Made by a program: the position numbers and the translations under genes. The notes below the pieces were generated by a model, which ran no database searches, had not been told where the DNA came from, and worked only from the letters and a program-made list of their open reading frames with translations. From Bacteroidota bacterium (GTDB lineage: Bacteria; Bacteroidota; Bacteroidia; Flavobacteriales_D; Crocinitomicaceae): DNA of 10,521 nucleotides. Positions 1 through 6,642 of this stretch are shown here, piece after piece. The stretch lies in assembly GCA_016866415.1 (NCBI GenBank), contig VGML01000060.1, positions 1 to 10,521 on the forward strand, written 5' to 3'. How positions within the stretch are numbered: position 1 is the stretch's first letter; each line of letters opens with the position of its first letter.

Positions 1-156
1 GTTTTCGGAACGGCTAATACCGACGAAGAAGTTACTGAGAAATTTAGTCGTTTGACAACATTTTATGAAGAGGCAATTTCATTCGAAGGTTGGAATAAGT
101 ATAGTGAAATAAGTGTCAAGTATGATGGACAAATCGTTTGTAGAAAAAGAAGTTAG
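1..156 (+). CDS. ftsQ: Cell division protein FtsQ/DivIB, C-terminal fragment (5' end outside window)
   Basis: Frame 1 is open from the first base to a TAG at 154-156 and gives 51 residues. The tail contains a KFSRLTTFYEEA segment, then GWNKYSEISVKYDGQIVC. This matches the end of Bacteroidota FtsQ proteins, where a GWNKY motif and a QVVC-like final strand are typical. FtsQ is a single-pass inner-membrane protein whose periplasmic part links early and late division proteins; only the end of that periplasmic part is visible here. The position directly upstream of ftsA is the standard gene order of this cluster. The reading frame runs about 35 bp past the ftsA start codon, so the two genes overlap. 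The identification rests on a short tail plus synteny, which together are convincing. Confidence 0.85.
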   Translation, partial: VFGTANTDEEVTEKFSRLTTFYEEAISFEGWNKYSEISVKYDGQIVCRKRS

Positions 157-1507
157 TGTTGTTAAGAAAACCAAAATTGTAGTTGGTTTAGACATCGGTA
201 CAACAAAAATTGCCTGTTTTGTTGGCCGTCGCAACGAGCACAACAAAATCGAAATCATTGCCATGGGGAAAAGTGAATCACTTGGCGTCATGCGTGGTGT
301 GGTTTCGAACATTGAAAAAACGATTCAGTCTATTCGTGCTGCTGTTGATGAAACTAAAAATTCAATTGAAGGCGAACTATCAATTCGAAACGTAAACGTT
401 GGAATAGCCGGACAGCATATTAAAAGTCTTCAACATCGTGGAATGTACACTCGGCGTAACAAAAACGGTGAAATTTCACAATCTGACATTAATGCATTTG
501 TGGATGACATGTACAACATGGTAATGAGTCCAGGAGAGGAGATAATCACTGTAATACCACAAGAGTACATTGTTGACGGTGAAAGAGAAATCAAAGATCC
601 AATTGGAATGGCGGGAATTAGATTAGAAGCTAATTTTCATGTTATTACAGGTCAAGTTACAAATGTCTTGAATATCAAAAAGTGTGTCGATCGCTCTGGA
701 CTAAACGTACGAGAAATTATTTTGGAACCTATTGCGTCAGCTGATGCTGTTTTAAGTGATGAAGAAAAAGAAGCCGGAGTTGTGCTTGTTGATATAGGTG
801 GCGGAACTACAGATGTTGCAATTTTTCAAGATGGAATTATTCGTCATACGGCTGTAATACCTTTCGGAGGAAACGTAATTACACAAGACATCCGTGAAGG
901 TTGTCAAATTCTACCTCGTCACGCAGAAGCTCTTAAGGTGAGATTTGGAAGCGCACTTGCTTCTGAAAGTAAAACAAATGAGGTTGTATGTATACCTGGT
1001 TTAAGGGGACGTGATCCGAAAGAAATTACATTACATAATTTAGCAAGTATCATTCAAGCTCGAATGGAAGAGATAATTGAATTGGTAAATTATGAAATTA
1101 AAAATTCAGGATATGCCAAAAAATTAATTGGCGGAATTGTTGTTACAGGAGGAGGTTCTCAATTGAAACATTTAACGCAATTGTTTGAGTACCTTACTGG
1201 AATGGATACGCGAATTGGTTATCCAACTGAACATTTAGCAAATACCAATAATTTGGAAAACCTAGCAAGTCCAATGTATGCAACTGGAATTGGATTGGTA
1301 CTAAATGGATTTGAAACAATGGATCGATTGTCAATGGAAAGTGGTGATCTTAAACAAGAAAATTCAAAGGAAGAGGAAAAACCAAAGGATACTCCACCAA
1401 CGCATTCAGATCCAAATAAAAGAGGAAAATTCTTTGATAAAATCTTAAAGAAAACACGCGATTTCTTTGATGATAACGATGAAAATGACGTAAACGACGA
1501 CAAATAG
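122..1507 (+). CDS. ftsA: Cell division protein FtsA, actin-like membrane anchor of the Z-ring
   Basis: This is a 461-residue actin-fold ATPase that tethers FtsZ filaments to the inner membrane. The visible motifs are the phosphate-1 loop GLDIGTTK (residues 22-29), the phosphate-2 loop DIGGGTTD starting at D224, and the adenosine motif VTGGGS (341-346). Near the C-terminus, about residues 435-451, the segment around KFFDKILKKTRDFF is an amphipathic helix, the expected membrane-targeting sequence. An unusual acidic tail of about 10 residues rich in Asp, Asn and Glu follows it, whereas in many FtsA proteins the helix is the very end. I chose ATG 122. ATG 125 is equally possible, and GTG 113 is in frame but less likely. 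All of these starts lie inside ftsQ, and no Shine-Dalgarno sequence is visible. It is presumably cotranscribed with ftsQ and ftsZ. Confidence 0.96.
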   Translation: MMDKSFVEKEVSVVKKTKIVVGLDIGTTKIACFVGRRNEHNKIEIIAMGKSESLGVMRGVVSNIEKTIQSIRAAVDETKNSIEGELSIRNVNVGIAGQHIKSLQHRGMYTRRNKNGEISQSDINAFVDDMYNMVMSPGEEIITVIPQEYIVDGEREIKDPIGMAGIRLEANFHVITGQVTNVLNIKKCVDRSGLNVREIILEPIASADAVLSDEEKEAGVVLVDIGGGTTDVAIFQDGIIRHTAVIPFGGNVITQDIREGCQILPRHAEALKVRFGSALASESKTNEVVCIPGLRGRDPKEITLHNLASIIQARMEEIIELVNYEIKNSGYAKKLIGGIVVTGGGSQLKHLTQLFEYLTGMDTRIGYPTEHLANTNNLENLASPMYATGIGLVLNGFETMDRLSMESGDLKQENSKEEEKPKDTPPTHSDPNKRGKFFDKILKKTRDFFDDNDENDVNDDK

Positions 1508-1533
1508 TAATACATAAATTTAAATTAAAAAAT

Positions 1534-3372
1534 ATGGAATTTGATATCCCAAGAGAAACAAGCTCGATAATTAAAGTTATTGGTGTAGGCGGTGGCGGAA
1601 GCAACGCTGTTAATCATATGTACAATCAAGGTATTGTAGGTGTAGACTTTATAGTTTGTAATACGGATCGACAAGCATTAGATATTTCACCTGTACCTCA
1701 CAAGGTTCAATTAGGTCCTGCACTTACAGAGGGCAGAGGCGCAGGAATGTTACCTGAAGTTGGAATGCAGGCTGCCATTGAGAATATTGAAGAAATACGA
1801 GAATTACTTTCGAAAAATACAAAAATGGTTTTTGTTACTGCTGGAATGGGCGGTGGAACAGGAACTGGTGCTGCTCCAGTAATCGCTCAAGTTGCGAAAG
1901 ACCTTGGGATTTTAACTGTAGGAATCGTTACCGTTCCTTTCAATTTTGAAGGCAGAAAAAGAAGACAGCAGGCAGAAGAAGGTTTAGAAAAAATGCGTCA
2001 AAATGTAGATACGCTTTTGATTATCAATAACGAACGCCTACGTGAATTTGGAAAGAATATGTCCTTAACTGATGCATTTTCTCATGCTGACAATATACTA
2101 ACTGTCGCTGCAAAGGGAATTGCAGAGGTGATTTCGGTCACAGGAATTATAAATGTTGATTTCAACGATGTTAATACCGTTCTAAGAAATAGTGGTCAAG
2201 CCATCATGGGAAGTGCTATTGCAGAAGGAGACGATCGTGCTTTGGTTGCTGTTAAAAACGCATTGACTTCACCGTTATTAAATGATAATGACATCAATGG
2301 AGCTCGGTACGTTCTATTGAACATTACATATGGAAGTAAAGAAGTCATGATGGACGAAATTACTGAAATTACAGATTACATTCAAGATGCTGCAGGTGCA
2401 ACAGCTGACGTAATTTGGGGACATGGTTTTGATGCTTCTCTTGGTGAAAAATTGAGTATTACACTTATCGCAACAGGTTTCAATTCAACACCAATTACTG
2501 GTTTTGAAAAAGCTCCTGAACGAACTATTGTTTCTTTAGAGGAAGATAATAAGAAGGAAATTACTACACAACTTGTTTCTCCTTTTGAACAAGGAAAAGA
2601 AATTCAACCAACAGTTCAAGAGCAACTAACACAAGAACCATTTTTAAAAACTGAACCATCTGTTGAAAACGTCATCCCAACAGGTACATTTACACCAGTA
2701 GTTGAAGAAAAAAAATCTTATGACCTATTTGAAACTTCAAACACGTCAATCAGCGAAACTAATGCTGATTCAAATGTAACTTCAGATTCTGTTTCTAATG
2801 AAAACTTTTCATCCGAAGTAATCGAAAATACATCTGAAACTGAACCAAGTTCTTATTTTTCGTTAGAAGTGGAAAGTTCAGAGAATTTTGTTGATGAAAG
2901 CGCCGAAGAATCTATTTCAACAGAAAAACCTGAATTTACTTGGGATGTAATAGATTCAACAATCGAAAATGAAAAAGTGGAAGAAGTTAAAGACGAGGTA
3001 CGTCCATTTACATTATTCGATAACCCTGTAACTACTGAGCCAACAAAAGATGAAGTGGTTCGTCACATGCTTGAAGATGATACGCTGGAGAAACTTAACT
3101 TGGAACAAACTAAAAAGGTTTTATCTCCTGAAGAACAACAGCGCAAAGCACAAGAACGTGTTTCCAAAATTCAAGAATATACTGCAAAATTGAAAAAAGC
3201 AGAAGGAATTGCAGAATTCGAAAATGAGCCAGCATTCGTGAGAAGAAACATAAATTTAAACAATGCTACTCCGAGCTCTGAAGAATCATTTTCTCGCTTC
3301 GGACTTTCCTCAGATAGCGAAGGAAAAACAGGTTTAAGAAATAATAATTTTCTTCACGATAACGTTGACTAA
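1534..3372 (+). CDS. ftsZ: Cell division protein FtsZ, tubulin-like GTPase with a very long C-terminal linker
   Basis: FtsZ polymerises at mid-cell to form the Z-ring. The GTPase core occupies about residues 1-317. It has the N-terminal GVGGGGSNAV nucleotide-binding loop (17-26), the tubulin signature GGGTGTG (106-112), and the T7 synergy loop INVDFNDV with both acidic residues that complete the neighbour's active site. The protein is 612 residues, against about 380-400 in many bacteria. The excess is a Ser/Thr/Glu-rich, probably disordered linker (about 318-510). It is followed by a charged, helical stretch (about 511-558) with a Gln/Lys/Glu-rich pattern and an ENEPAFVRRNI motif from residue 563. 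The C-terminal peptide is FLHDNVD, the form seen in Bacteroidota, where it should bind FtsA. The gene starts 26 bp after ftsA. Its stop TAA shares one base with the ATG of the next gene, suggesting translational coupling. Confidence 0.98.
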   Translation: MEFDIPRETSSIIKVIGVGGGGSNAVNHMYNQGIVGVDFIVCNTDRQALDISPVPHKVQLGPALTEGRGAGMLPEVGMQAAIENIEEIRELLSKNTKMVFVTAGMGGGTGTGAAPVIAQVAKDLGILTVGIVTVPFNFEGRKRRQQAEEGLEKMRQNVDTLLIINNERLREFGKNMSLTDAFSHADNILTVAAKGIAEVISVTGIINVDFNDVNTVLRNSGQAIMGSAIAEGDDRALVAVKNALTSPLLNDNDINGARYVLLNITYGSKEVMMDEITEITDYIQDAAGATADVIWGHGFDASLGEKLSITLIATGFNSTPITGFEKAPERTIVSLEEDNKKEITTQLVSPFEQGKEIQPTVQEQLTQEPFLKTEPSVENVIPTGTFTPVVEEKKSYDLFETSNTSISETNADSNVTSDSVSNENFSSEVIENTSETEPSSYFSLEVESSENFVDESAEESISTEKPEFTWDVIDSTIENEKVEEVKDEVRPFTLFDNPVTTEPTKDEVVRHMLEDDTLEKLNLEQTKKVLSPEEQQRKAQERVSKIQEYTAKLKKAEGIAEFENEPAFVRRNINLNNATPSSEESFSRFGLSSDSEGKTGLRNNNFLHDNVD

Positions 3373-3821
3373 TGAGTTTCACTGCTAAAATTAACGATGC
3401 AATCAAACAAGCGATGCTCGCAAAAGAGAAAGAGCGATTAGCAGCATTGCGAGACATTAAATCAAAGTTACTTTTAGAGGCAACATCCGGCGCAGGTGCA
3501 GACGTAAGTGATGAAGCAGCGATGAAAATCTGCTTGAAACTTCACAAGCAACGAATGGAGACTTTCGAATTATATATTGCGCAAGGAAGACAAGATTTAG
3601 CAGACGAAGAATTATTTCAAGCGAAAGTAATCGAAGAATACTTGCCAAAGATGCTAACTGAAGATGAAATTAGATCTGAAGTCATTAAGGCAATTTCAGA
3701 GACCGGTGCTTCTAATCCTCAAGAAATGGGTAAAGTGATGGGTGTGTTAACTAGCAGATTAGCAGGTAAAGCTGACGGCAAAATTATTGCGGCAATCGTT
3801 AAAGAACAACTAAGTAAGTAA
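3372..3821 (+). CDS. GatB/YqeY domain-containing protein
   Basis: This 149-residue protein spans the whole YqeY family: an N-terminal helical segment from MSFTAKINDAIKQAMLAKEK, a central Lys/Glu-rich helical part around KQRMETFELYIAQGR, and a C-terminal module with EYLPKMLTEDEI and MGKVMGVLTSRLAGKADGK. The C-terminal module resembles the tRNA-binding tail of the amidotransferase subunit GatB. The cellular role of stand-alone YqeY proteins is not settled. A tRNA-related function is inferred from the domain alone, because no amidotransferase subunit is nearby. The ATG overlaps the ftsZ stop (TAATG), so it is expected to be translated from the division-gene mRNA. A strong intrinsic terminator follows 19 bp after the stop, making this the last gene of the operon. 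The length is normal and nothing appears damaged. Confidence 0.93.
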   Translation: MSFTAKINDAIKQAMLAKEKERLAALRDIKSKLLLEATSGAGADVSDEAAMKICLKLHKQRMETFELYIAQGRQDLADEELFQAKVIEEYLPKMLTEDEIRSEVIKAISETGASNPQEMGKVMGVLTSRLAGKADGKIIAAIVKEQLSK

Positions 3822-3840
3822 CAAACAACAAACCAAATAG

Positions 3841-3876
3841 AGAGGTTATCATTGAATGGTAACCTCTTTTTGTTTT
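3841..3876 (+). terminator. Rho-independent terminator of the ftsQ-ftsA-ftsZ-yqeY operon
   Basis: The arms AGAGGTTATC (3841-3850) and GGTAACCTCT (3858-3867) form a 10-bp stem with one G-U pair and a 7-base loop. A run of five T follows (3867-3871), then G and four more T. It lies 19 bp after the yqeY stop and 20 bp before mtnB, so it separates the two operons on the same strand. Confidence 0.92.
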
Positions 3877-3883
3877 ACATTTG
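3852..3883 (+). promoter_or_regulatory. Probable promoter of mtnBDC, overlapping the upstream terminator
   Basis: TACATTTG at 3876-3883 is a full match to the Bacteroidota -7 element TAnnTTTG. A TTG at 3852-3854, in the loop of the terminator hairpin, lies 21 bases upstream and could serve as the -33 element. Transcription would start about 5-8 bases beyond the box, leaving a leader of under 10 bases before the mtnB ATG at 3897. The -7 box is a good match. The -33 element is weaker and its spacing is at the long end of the range. Confidence 0.55.
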
Positions 3884-3896
3884 CTGAAAATAATTT

Positions 3897-4490
3897 ATGT
3901 CCCTTCACGATCAAATTGCTCAAGTAATTCGAAACTACCATTCGAAAGGTTGGTCGCCGGCAACTTCAACCAACTATTCATTCAAAGATGAAAAAAATCA
4001 AATCTGGGTTTCAAGATCTGGAATTGATAAAAGCGAATTTAAAAGTGAAGACTTCATTAAAATTAATTCAAAAGGTGAAGCGATTGAAGAATACGTAAAC
4101 TTAAAACCATCTGCAGAAACCCTAATTCATTGTCTCATCTACGAAATGTTTCCAGAAACCAAAGTTATTCTTCATAGTCATGGAATAAATCCGGTATTAA
4201 TTTCTACGATTGAAAAAACAGAGGTCACCTTCGAAGGATTTGAAATTCAGAAAGGTTTTGAAGGGCAAAGAACGCATTTAAGTCAAATACGAATTCCAAT
4301 AATGGACAATTCACAAGAAATGCCGTTCTTCGAAAAAGAACTCATTTACAGGCAATCTCAGTTAACCAATCATTGTTTTATCATTCGAAAGCACGGAACT
4401 TATGCCTGGGGAAAAAGTTTATTTGAGGCCAAACGACATTTAGAGACCTTGGATTATCTTTGTGAGTGCAAATTTAAAATGATTAAATAA
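3897..4490 (+). CDS. mtnB: Methylthioribulose-1-phosphate dehydratase (class II aldolase fold)
   Basis: This enzyme dehydrates 5-methylthioribulose-1-phosphate to 2,3-diketo-5-methylthiopentyl-1-phosphate in the cytosolic methionine salvage pathway. The 197-residue protein has the class II aldolase/adducin fold. Its Zn ligands are visible as HSH (H93, H95) and HGTYAWG (H166). A KPSAET motif (70-75) lies in the phosphate/substrate pocket, and E116 in FEGFEIQKG aligns roughly with the catalytic Glu known from human APIP. The N-terminal GWSPATSTNYS is characteristic of MtnB and separates it from fuculose- and ribulose-phosphate aldolases. mtnD begins 6 bp after its stop and mtnC overlaps mtnD, so all three salvage enzymes are in one transcription unit. 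The start is ATG 3897, directly after the predicted promoter and without a Shine-Dalgarno sequence. Identity is secure from motifs plus context. Confidence 0.95.
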   Translation: MSLHDQIAQVIRNYHSKGWSPATSTNYSFKDEKNQIWVSRSGIDKSEFKSEDFIKINSKGEAIEEYVNLKPSAETLIHCLIYEMFPETKVILHSHGINPVLISTIEKTEVTFEGFEIQKGFEGQRTHLSQIRIPIMDNSQEMPFFEKELIYRQSQLTNHCFIIRKHGTYAWGKSLFEAKRHLETLDYLCECKFKMIK

Positions 4491-4496
4491 TCTGAT

Positions 4497-5045
4497 ATGG
4501 CCATTTTATCCATTCCTGAAAAGAACCTAACAATTACTGATTCAGTTGAAATCCGTAAATTTTTCACGAGTCGTGGAATTTTTTTTGATCAATGGCAATG
4601 TGATGTTGAATTTGAAGATACGGCAACGCAACAAGAAATTCTGACTGCTTATTCGAAAGATTTAGATCCGTTTATGAGAAATGGCGGTTATCTAACTGCC
4701 GATGTTATTTCAATCAATGCTTTGACTGAAAACTATGAAGCTATTCGGAATAAGTTTCTTGCTGAACACACGCACACAGAGGATGAAATACGTTTTTTTG
4801 TTGATGGAAAAGGATTGTTTTGGTTCAATTTAGAAAACCAACCTGTTTTCAATTTGCTTTGTGAGCGTGGTGATTTAATTAGTGTTCCAGAAGGAACAAA
4901 ACATTGGTTTGATGCCGGTGAAATGAATCCGTTTGTGAAAGCTATTCGCATTTTCATTGACATGAGTGGATGGGTTCCTCATTATACAGAATCGGGACTC
5001 GAACAAAAATTCCACGATTTCAAATTCCCTTCTCGTGTTGGATAA
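4497..5045 (+). CDS. mtnD: Acireductone dioxygenase (cupin; Fe/Ni dependent)
   Basis: This enzyme oxidises the acireductone 1,2-dihydroxy-3-keto-5-methylthiopentene. With Fe2+ the products are formate and the 2-keto acid precursor of methionine. In the characterised Klebsiella enzyme, Ni2+ shifts the reaction off pathway to CO; which metal is used here cannot be read from sequence. The 182-residue protein is a single cupin. Its metal ligands fit the pattern H91, H93, E97 in EHTHTEDEIRFF and H136 in GTKHWFD. DPFMRNGGYLTADVISI is also typical of the family. It starts 6 bp after mtnB. Its last codons overlap the start region of mtnC by 8-11 bp, which suggests coupled translation. Length and motifs are complete. 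Confidence 0.96.
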   Translation: MAILSIPEKNLTITDSVEIRKFFTSRGIFFDQWQCDVEFEDTATQQEILTAYSKDLDPFMRNGGYLTADVISINALTENYEAIRNKFLAEHTHTEDEIRFFVDGKGLFWFNLENQPVFNLLCERGDLISVPEGTKHWFDAGEMNPFVKAIRIFIDMSGWVPHYTESGLEQKFHDFKFPSRVG

Positions 5046-5733
5046 AGTCGAGTACATTTTAACCGATGTTGAAGGAACAACCACTTCTGTTTCATTCGTT
5101 TACGACGTTCTTTTCCCTTATTTTAGAGCTCATATTTCGGAATTAAAGAATATGTCCGAAAATGAAGTGGTTAAATCCGCTTTTAATGAAACCAAATCGA
5201 TTGTTTTAAAGGAGGAGACGATTGAACTTAAATCTACCGACGAGATAATTAAAAAACTTAACCAATGGTGTGAAGAGGATCGAAAAATAACACCTCTAAA
5301 AACACTTCAGGGTTTACTGTGGAAAATCGGTTACGAACAAGGTGTTTTAAAAGGACACGTGTATGATGACGTTCCTATCGAATTGGTAAAATGGCAAAAC
5401 AAGGGATTAAAGATGGGTGTCTTTTCATCTGGATCTATTGAAGCTCAAAAACTCATTTTTGGTTACAGTGAAAAGGGTGACTTAACTCGGTTCTTTTCGA
5501 ATTATTTCGATACCAAAACTGGAATGAAACGAGTTCACGAAACCTATTTAAAAATCGCTCTCGAATTAAAATTAAACCCAGGAAAGATTCTATTTCTTTC
5601 TGATATAGTTCAAGAACTAGAAGCTGCGCATATAGCTGGATTTCAAACCATACAGCTGGTAAGACAGGGCACGAAAAAAGAATGGGAAAATTCAGTAACA
5701 GATTTCACTGAAATAAAAATTGATTGCGTTTAA
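5035..5733 (+). CDS. mtnC: Enolase-phosphatase E1 (2,3-diketo-5-methylthio-1-phosphopentane phosphatase), HAD family
   Basis: This bifunctional enzyme enolises 2,3-diketo-5-methylthiopentyl-1-phosphate and dephosphorylates it to the acireductone used by MtnD. The four HAD motifs are visible: I as TDVEGTT (D11, E13; the DxE form diagnostic of E1 rather than the usual DxD), II as FSSGS (S131-S134), III as KTGMK (K161-K165), and IV as LSDIVQELEAA (D190, E194). No ATG lies near the expected N-terminus. I chose GTG 5035, giving 232 residues, close to the usual length; TTG 5038 is equally credible. Extending to GTG 4966 would add 23 residues that are simply mtnD read in another frame. The stop TAA overlaps the stop of the convergent DUF1573 gene. 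It completes the B-D-C block of the pathway; the upstream kinase or isomerase genes are not in this window. Confidence 0.93.
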   Translation: MLDKVEYILTDVEGTTTSVSFVYDVLFPYFRAHISELKNMSENEVVKSAFNETKSIVLKEETIELKSTDEIIKKLNQWCEEDRKITPLKTLQGLLWKIGYEQGVLKGHVYDDVPIELVKWQNKGLKMGVFSSGSIEAQKLIFGYSEKGDLTRFFSNYFDTKTGMKRVHETYLKIALELKLNPGKILFLSDIVQELEAAHIAGFQTIQLVRQGTKKEWENSVTDFTEIKIDCV

Positions 5734-6116
5734 CCTTTCGAATTTGGTTTTGGTTCAACAAAAATCTTGAACCTAAGTTTCTCCCTACGCTTTGTTGTAT
5801 TTGTAATAAGAATAATCGAATGATCTTGATGATACAACCTGCCTTTTGTATCAAAAACAACTTCTAAATGACCCAATTGACCAGGCTGAATAACATCATT
5901 GGATAAAGAAAAATCAATACATGTGCACTCGACGTCAACTGAATAAATTTCCAAAGGCACTGTACCTGAATTTATAAATTCAAAAACGAAATTGCGTTTA
6001 ATTCCCTCTTGAGTTTTTGGAAACTTTACAACTGGGTATTTAACGCTAAAAACCGCCTCTTGACAATAGCCAAGGGCGGTTTTCAATAACAGAATACTTA
6101 AAAGTAAGTTTTTCAA
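5730..6116 (-). CDS. Exported DUF1573 protein, second of an in-frame tandem pair (TTG start)
   Basis: This 128-residue protein has an N-terminal signal peptide (Lys at position 2, hydrophobic LLLSILLL core, likely cleavage before Q19 in GYCQEA). A DUF1573-like beta-sandwich follows, with FPKTQEGIKRNFVFEFINSG, a Cys-Thr-Cys pair (C64, C66) and QPGQLGHLEVVFDT. DUF1573 is an immunoglobulin-like domain common in Bacteroidota exported proteins, and its function is unknown. No ATG occurs anywhere in the frame. The only sensible start is TTG at 6116-6114, immediately after and in the same frame as the TAA that ends the preceding DUF1573 gene. Translation therefore probably restarts directly at the stop, or arises by readthrough. 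Its TAA overlaps the mtnC stop codon by 3 bases on the other strand. The coding status is good; the exact initiation mechanism is inference. Confidence 0.82.
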   Translation of the reverse strand: MKNLLLSILLLKTALGYCQEAVFSVKYPVVKFPKTQEGIKRNFVFEFINSGTVPLEIYSVDVECTCIDFSLSNDVIQPGQLGHLEVVFDTKGRLYHQDHSIILITNTTKRREKLRFKIFVEPKPNSKG

Positions 6117-6560
6117 TTAGTTGTTAGTTGGCGCACCTGAATTATTCACAGGAGTTCCAACTTCTGGAGCTGGCCCTACTTCTCCTTTGATACGAATAAC
6201 TTTGTTCGGCTCATTTACAGCATTCGAAGTAATGGTTACACTTTTGTTGATTGGACCTGGTCTTTTGGTATCGTACTTCACTCGAATTGAACCTTTAGCT
6301 CCCGGTGCGATTGGCTCTTTCGGCCACTCAGGAACTGTACAACCACAAGAACCTTTCGCATTCGAAATGATTAGTGGCTCATCTCCTGTGTTTTTAAATT
6401 CAAACGTACAATATGGGTCACCATCATACTTAATGTTTCCATAGTCATGCGTCTCCTTACTAAATTCAATTTTTGCACCTTTTTCAACTTGTGCACATGC
6501 CTCAACAGAAACTAAACTAGCTCCAAGTAAAAGCGCGAAAGAAAAGAATAATTTTTTCAT
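6117..6560 (-). CDS. Exported DUF1573 domain protein, first of the tandem pair
   Basis: This 147-residue protein carries a signal peptide (MKK, then the FFSFALLLGASLVSV core) with probable cleavage at ACA/Q24, which gives the N-terminal Gln common in Bacteroidota. The DUF1573 domain spans about residues 28-128: IEFSKETHDYGNI, CTFEFKNTGDEPLIISNAKGS, the family hallmark CGCT (C72, C74), IAPGAKGSIRVKYDT and VTITSNA. A low-complexity Pro/Asn/Gly tail ends the protein. It is predicted to be periplasmic or surface-exposed; no lipobox is present. The function of the family is not known. A strong Bacteroidota promoter lies just upstream. The downstream gene is a shorter, diverged copy of the same domain in the same frame, suggesting an old duplication. 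The start is ATG at 6560. Confidence 0.93.
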   Translation of the reverse strand: MKKLFFSFALLLGASLVSVEACAQVEKGAKIEFSKETHDYGNIKYDGDPYCTFEFKNTGDEPLIISNAKGSCGCTVPEWPKEPIAPGAKGSIRVKYDTKRPGPINKSVTITSNAVNEPNKVIRIKGEVGPAPEVGTPVNNSGAPTNN

Positions 6561-6580
6561 GGTTTTAAAATTTTATAATA

Positions 6581-6609
6581 CAAATGTATGTAGCAAGTTT
6601 TGAACCAAA
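6581..6609 (-). promoter_or_regulatory. Promoter of the DUF1573 gene pair
   Basis: Read on the minus strand, TTTG (6609-6606) is followed by 17 bases and then TACATTTG (6588-6581). This is a full match to the Bacteroidota -33 TTTG and -7 TAnnTTTG elements at suitable spacing. The start codon lies 20 bases beyond the -7 box, leaving a leader of roughly 12-16 bases. It separates the pair from the upstream corA gene. Confidence 0.8.
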
Positions 6610-6642
6610 TTTATTTTAACAGAACGTTAACAAAGAAAACTT

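Noticed and set aside
1219..1604. Two overlapping minus-strand frames behind ftsA/ftsZ
   Set aside because: They are shadows of the conserved ftsA and ftsZ coding frames, with low-complexity Ser/Phe-rich or Pro-rich translations.
3822..3896. Possible SAM riboswitch before the methionine salvage genes
   Set aside because: The gap holds only a simple intrinsic terminator and a promoter, and the predicted leader is under 10 bases, leaving no room for an aptamer.
4966..5034. Upstream GTG extension of mtnC
   Set aside because: The added 23 residues are mtnD sequence in another frame and precede the normal MtnC N-terminus.
6121..6444. 107-residue open frame on the + strand
   Set aside because: It is antisense to the first DUF1573 gene, which has a signal peptide, family motifs and a promoter. 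The + strand translation has no recognisable features.
6611..6642. Weak hairpin TTAAC-GTTCT-GTTAA after corA
   Set aside because: The stem is only five AT-rich base pairs with no proper T-tract on the minus strand, so I did not call it a terminator.
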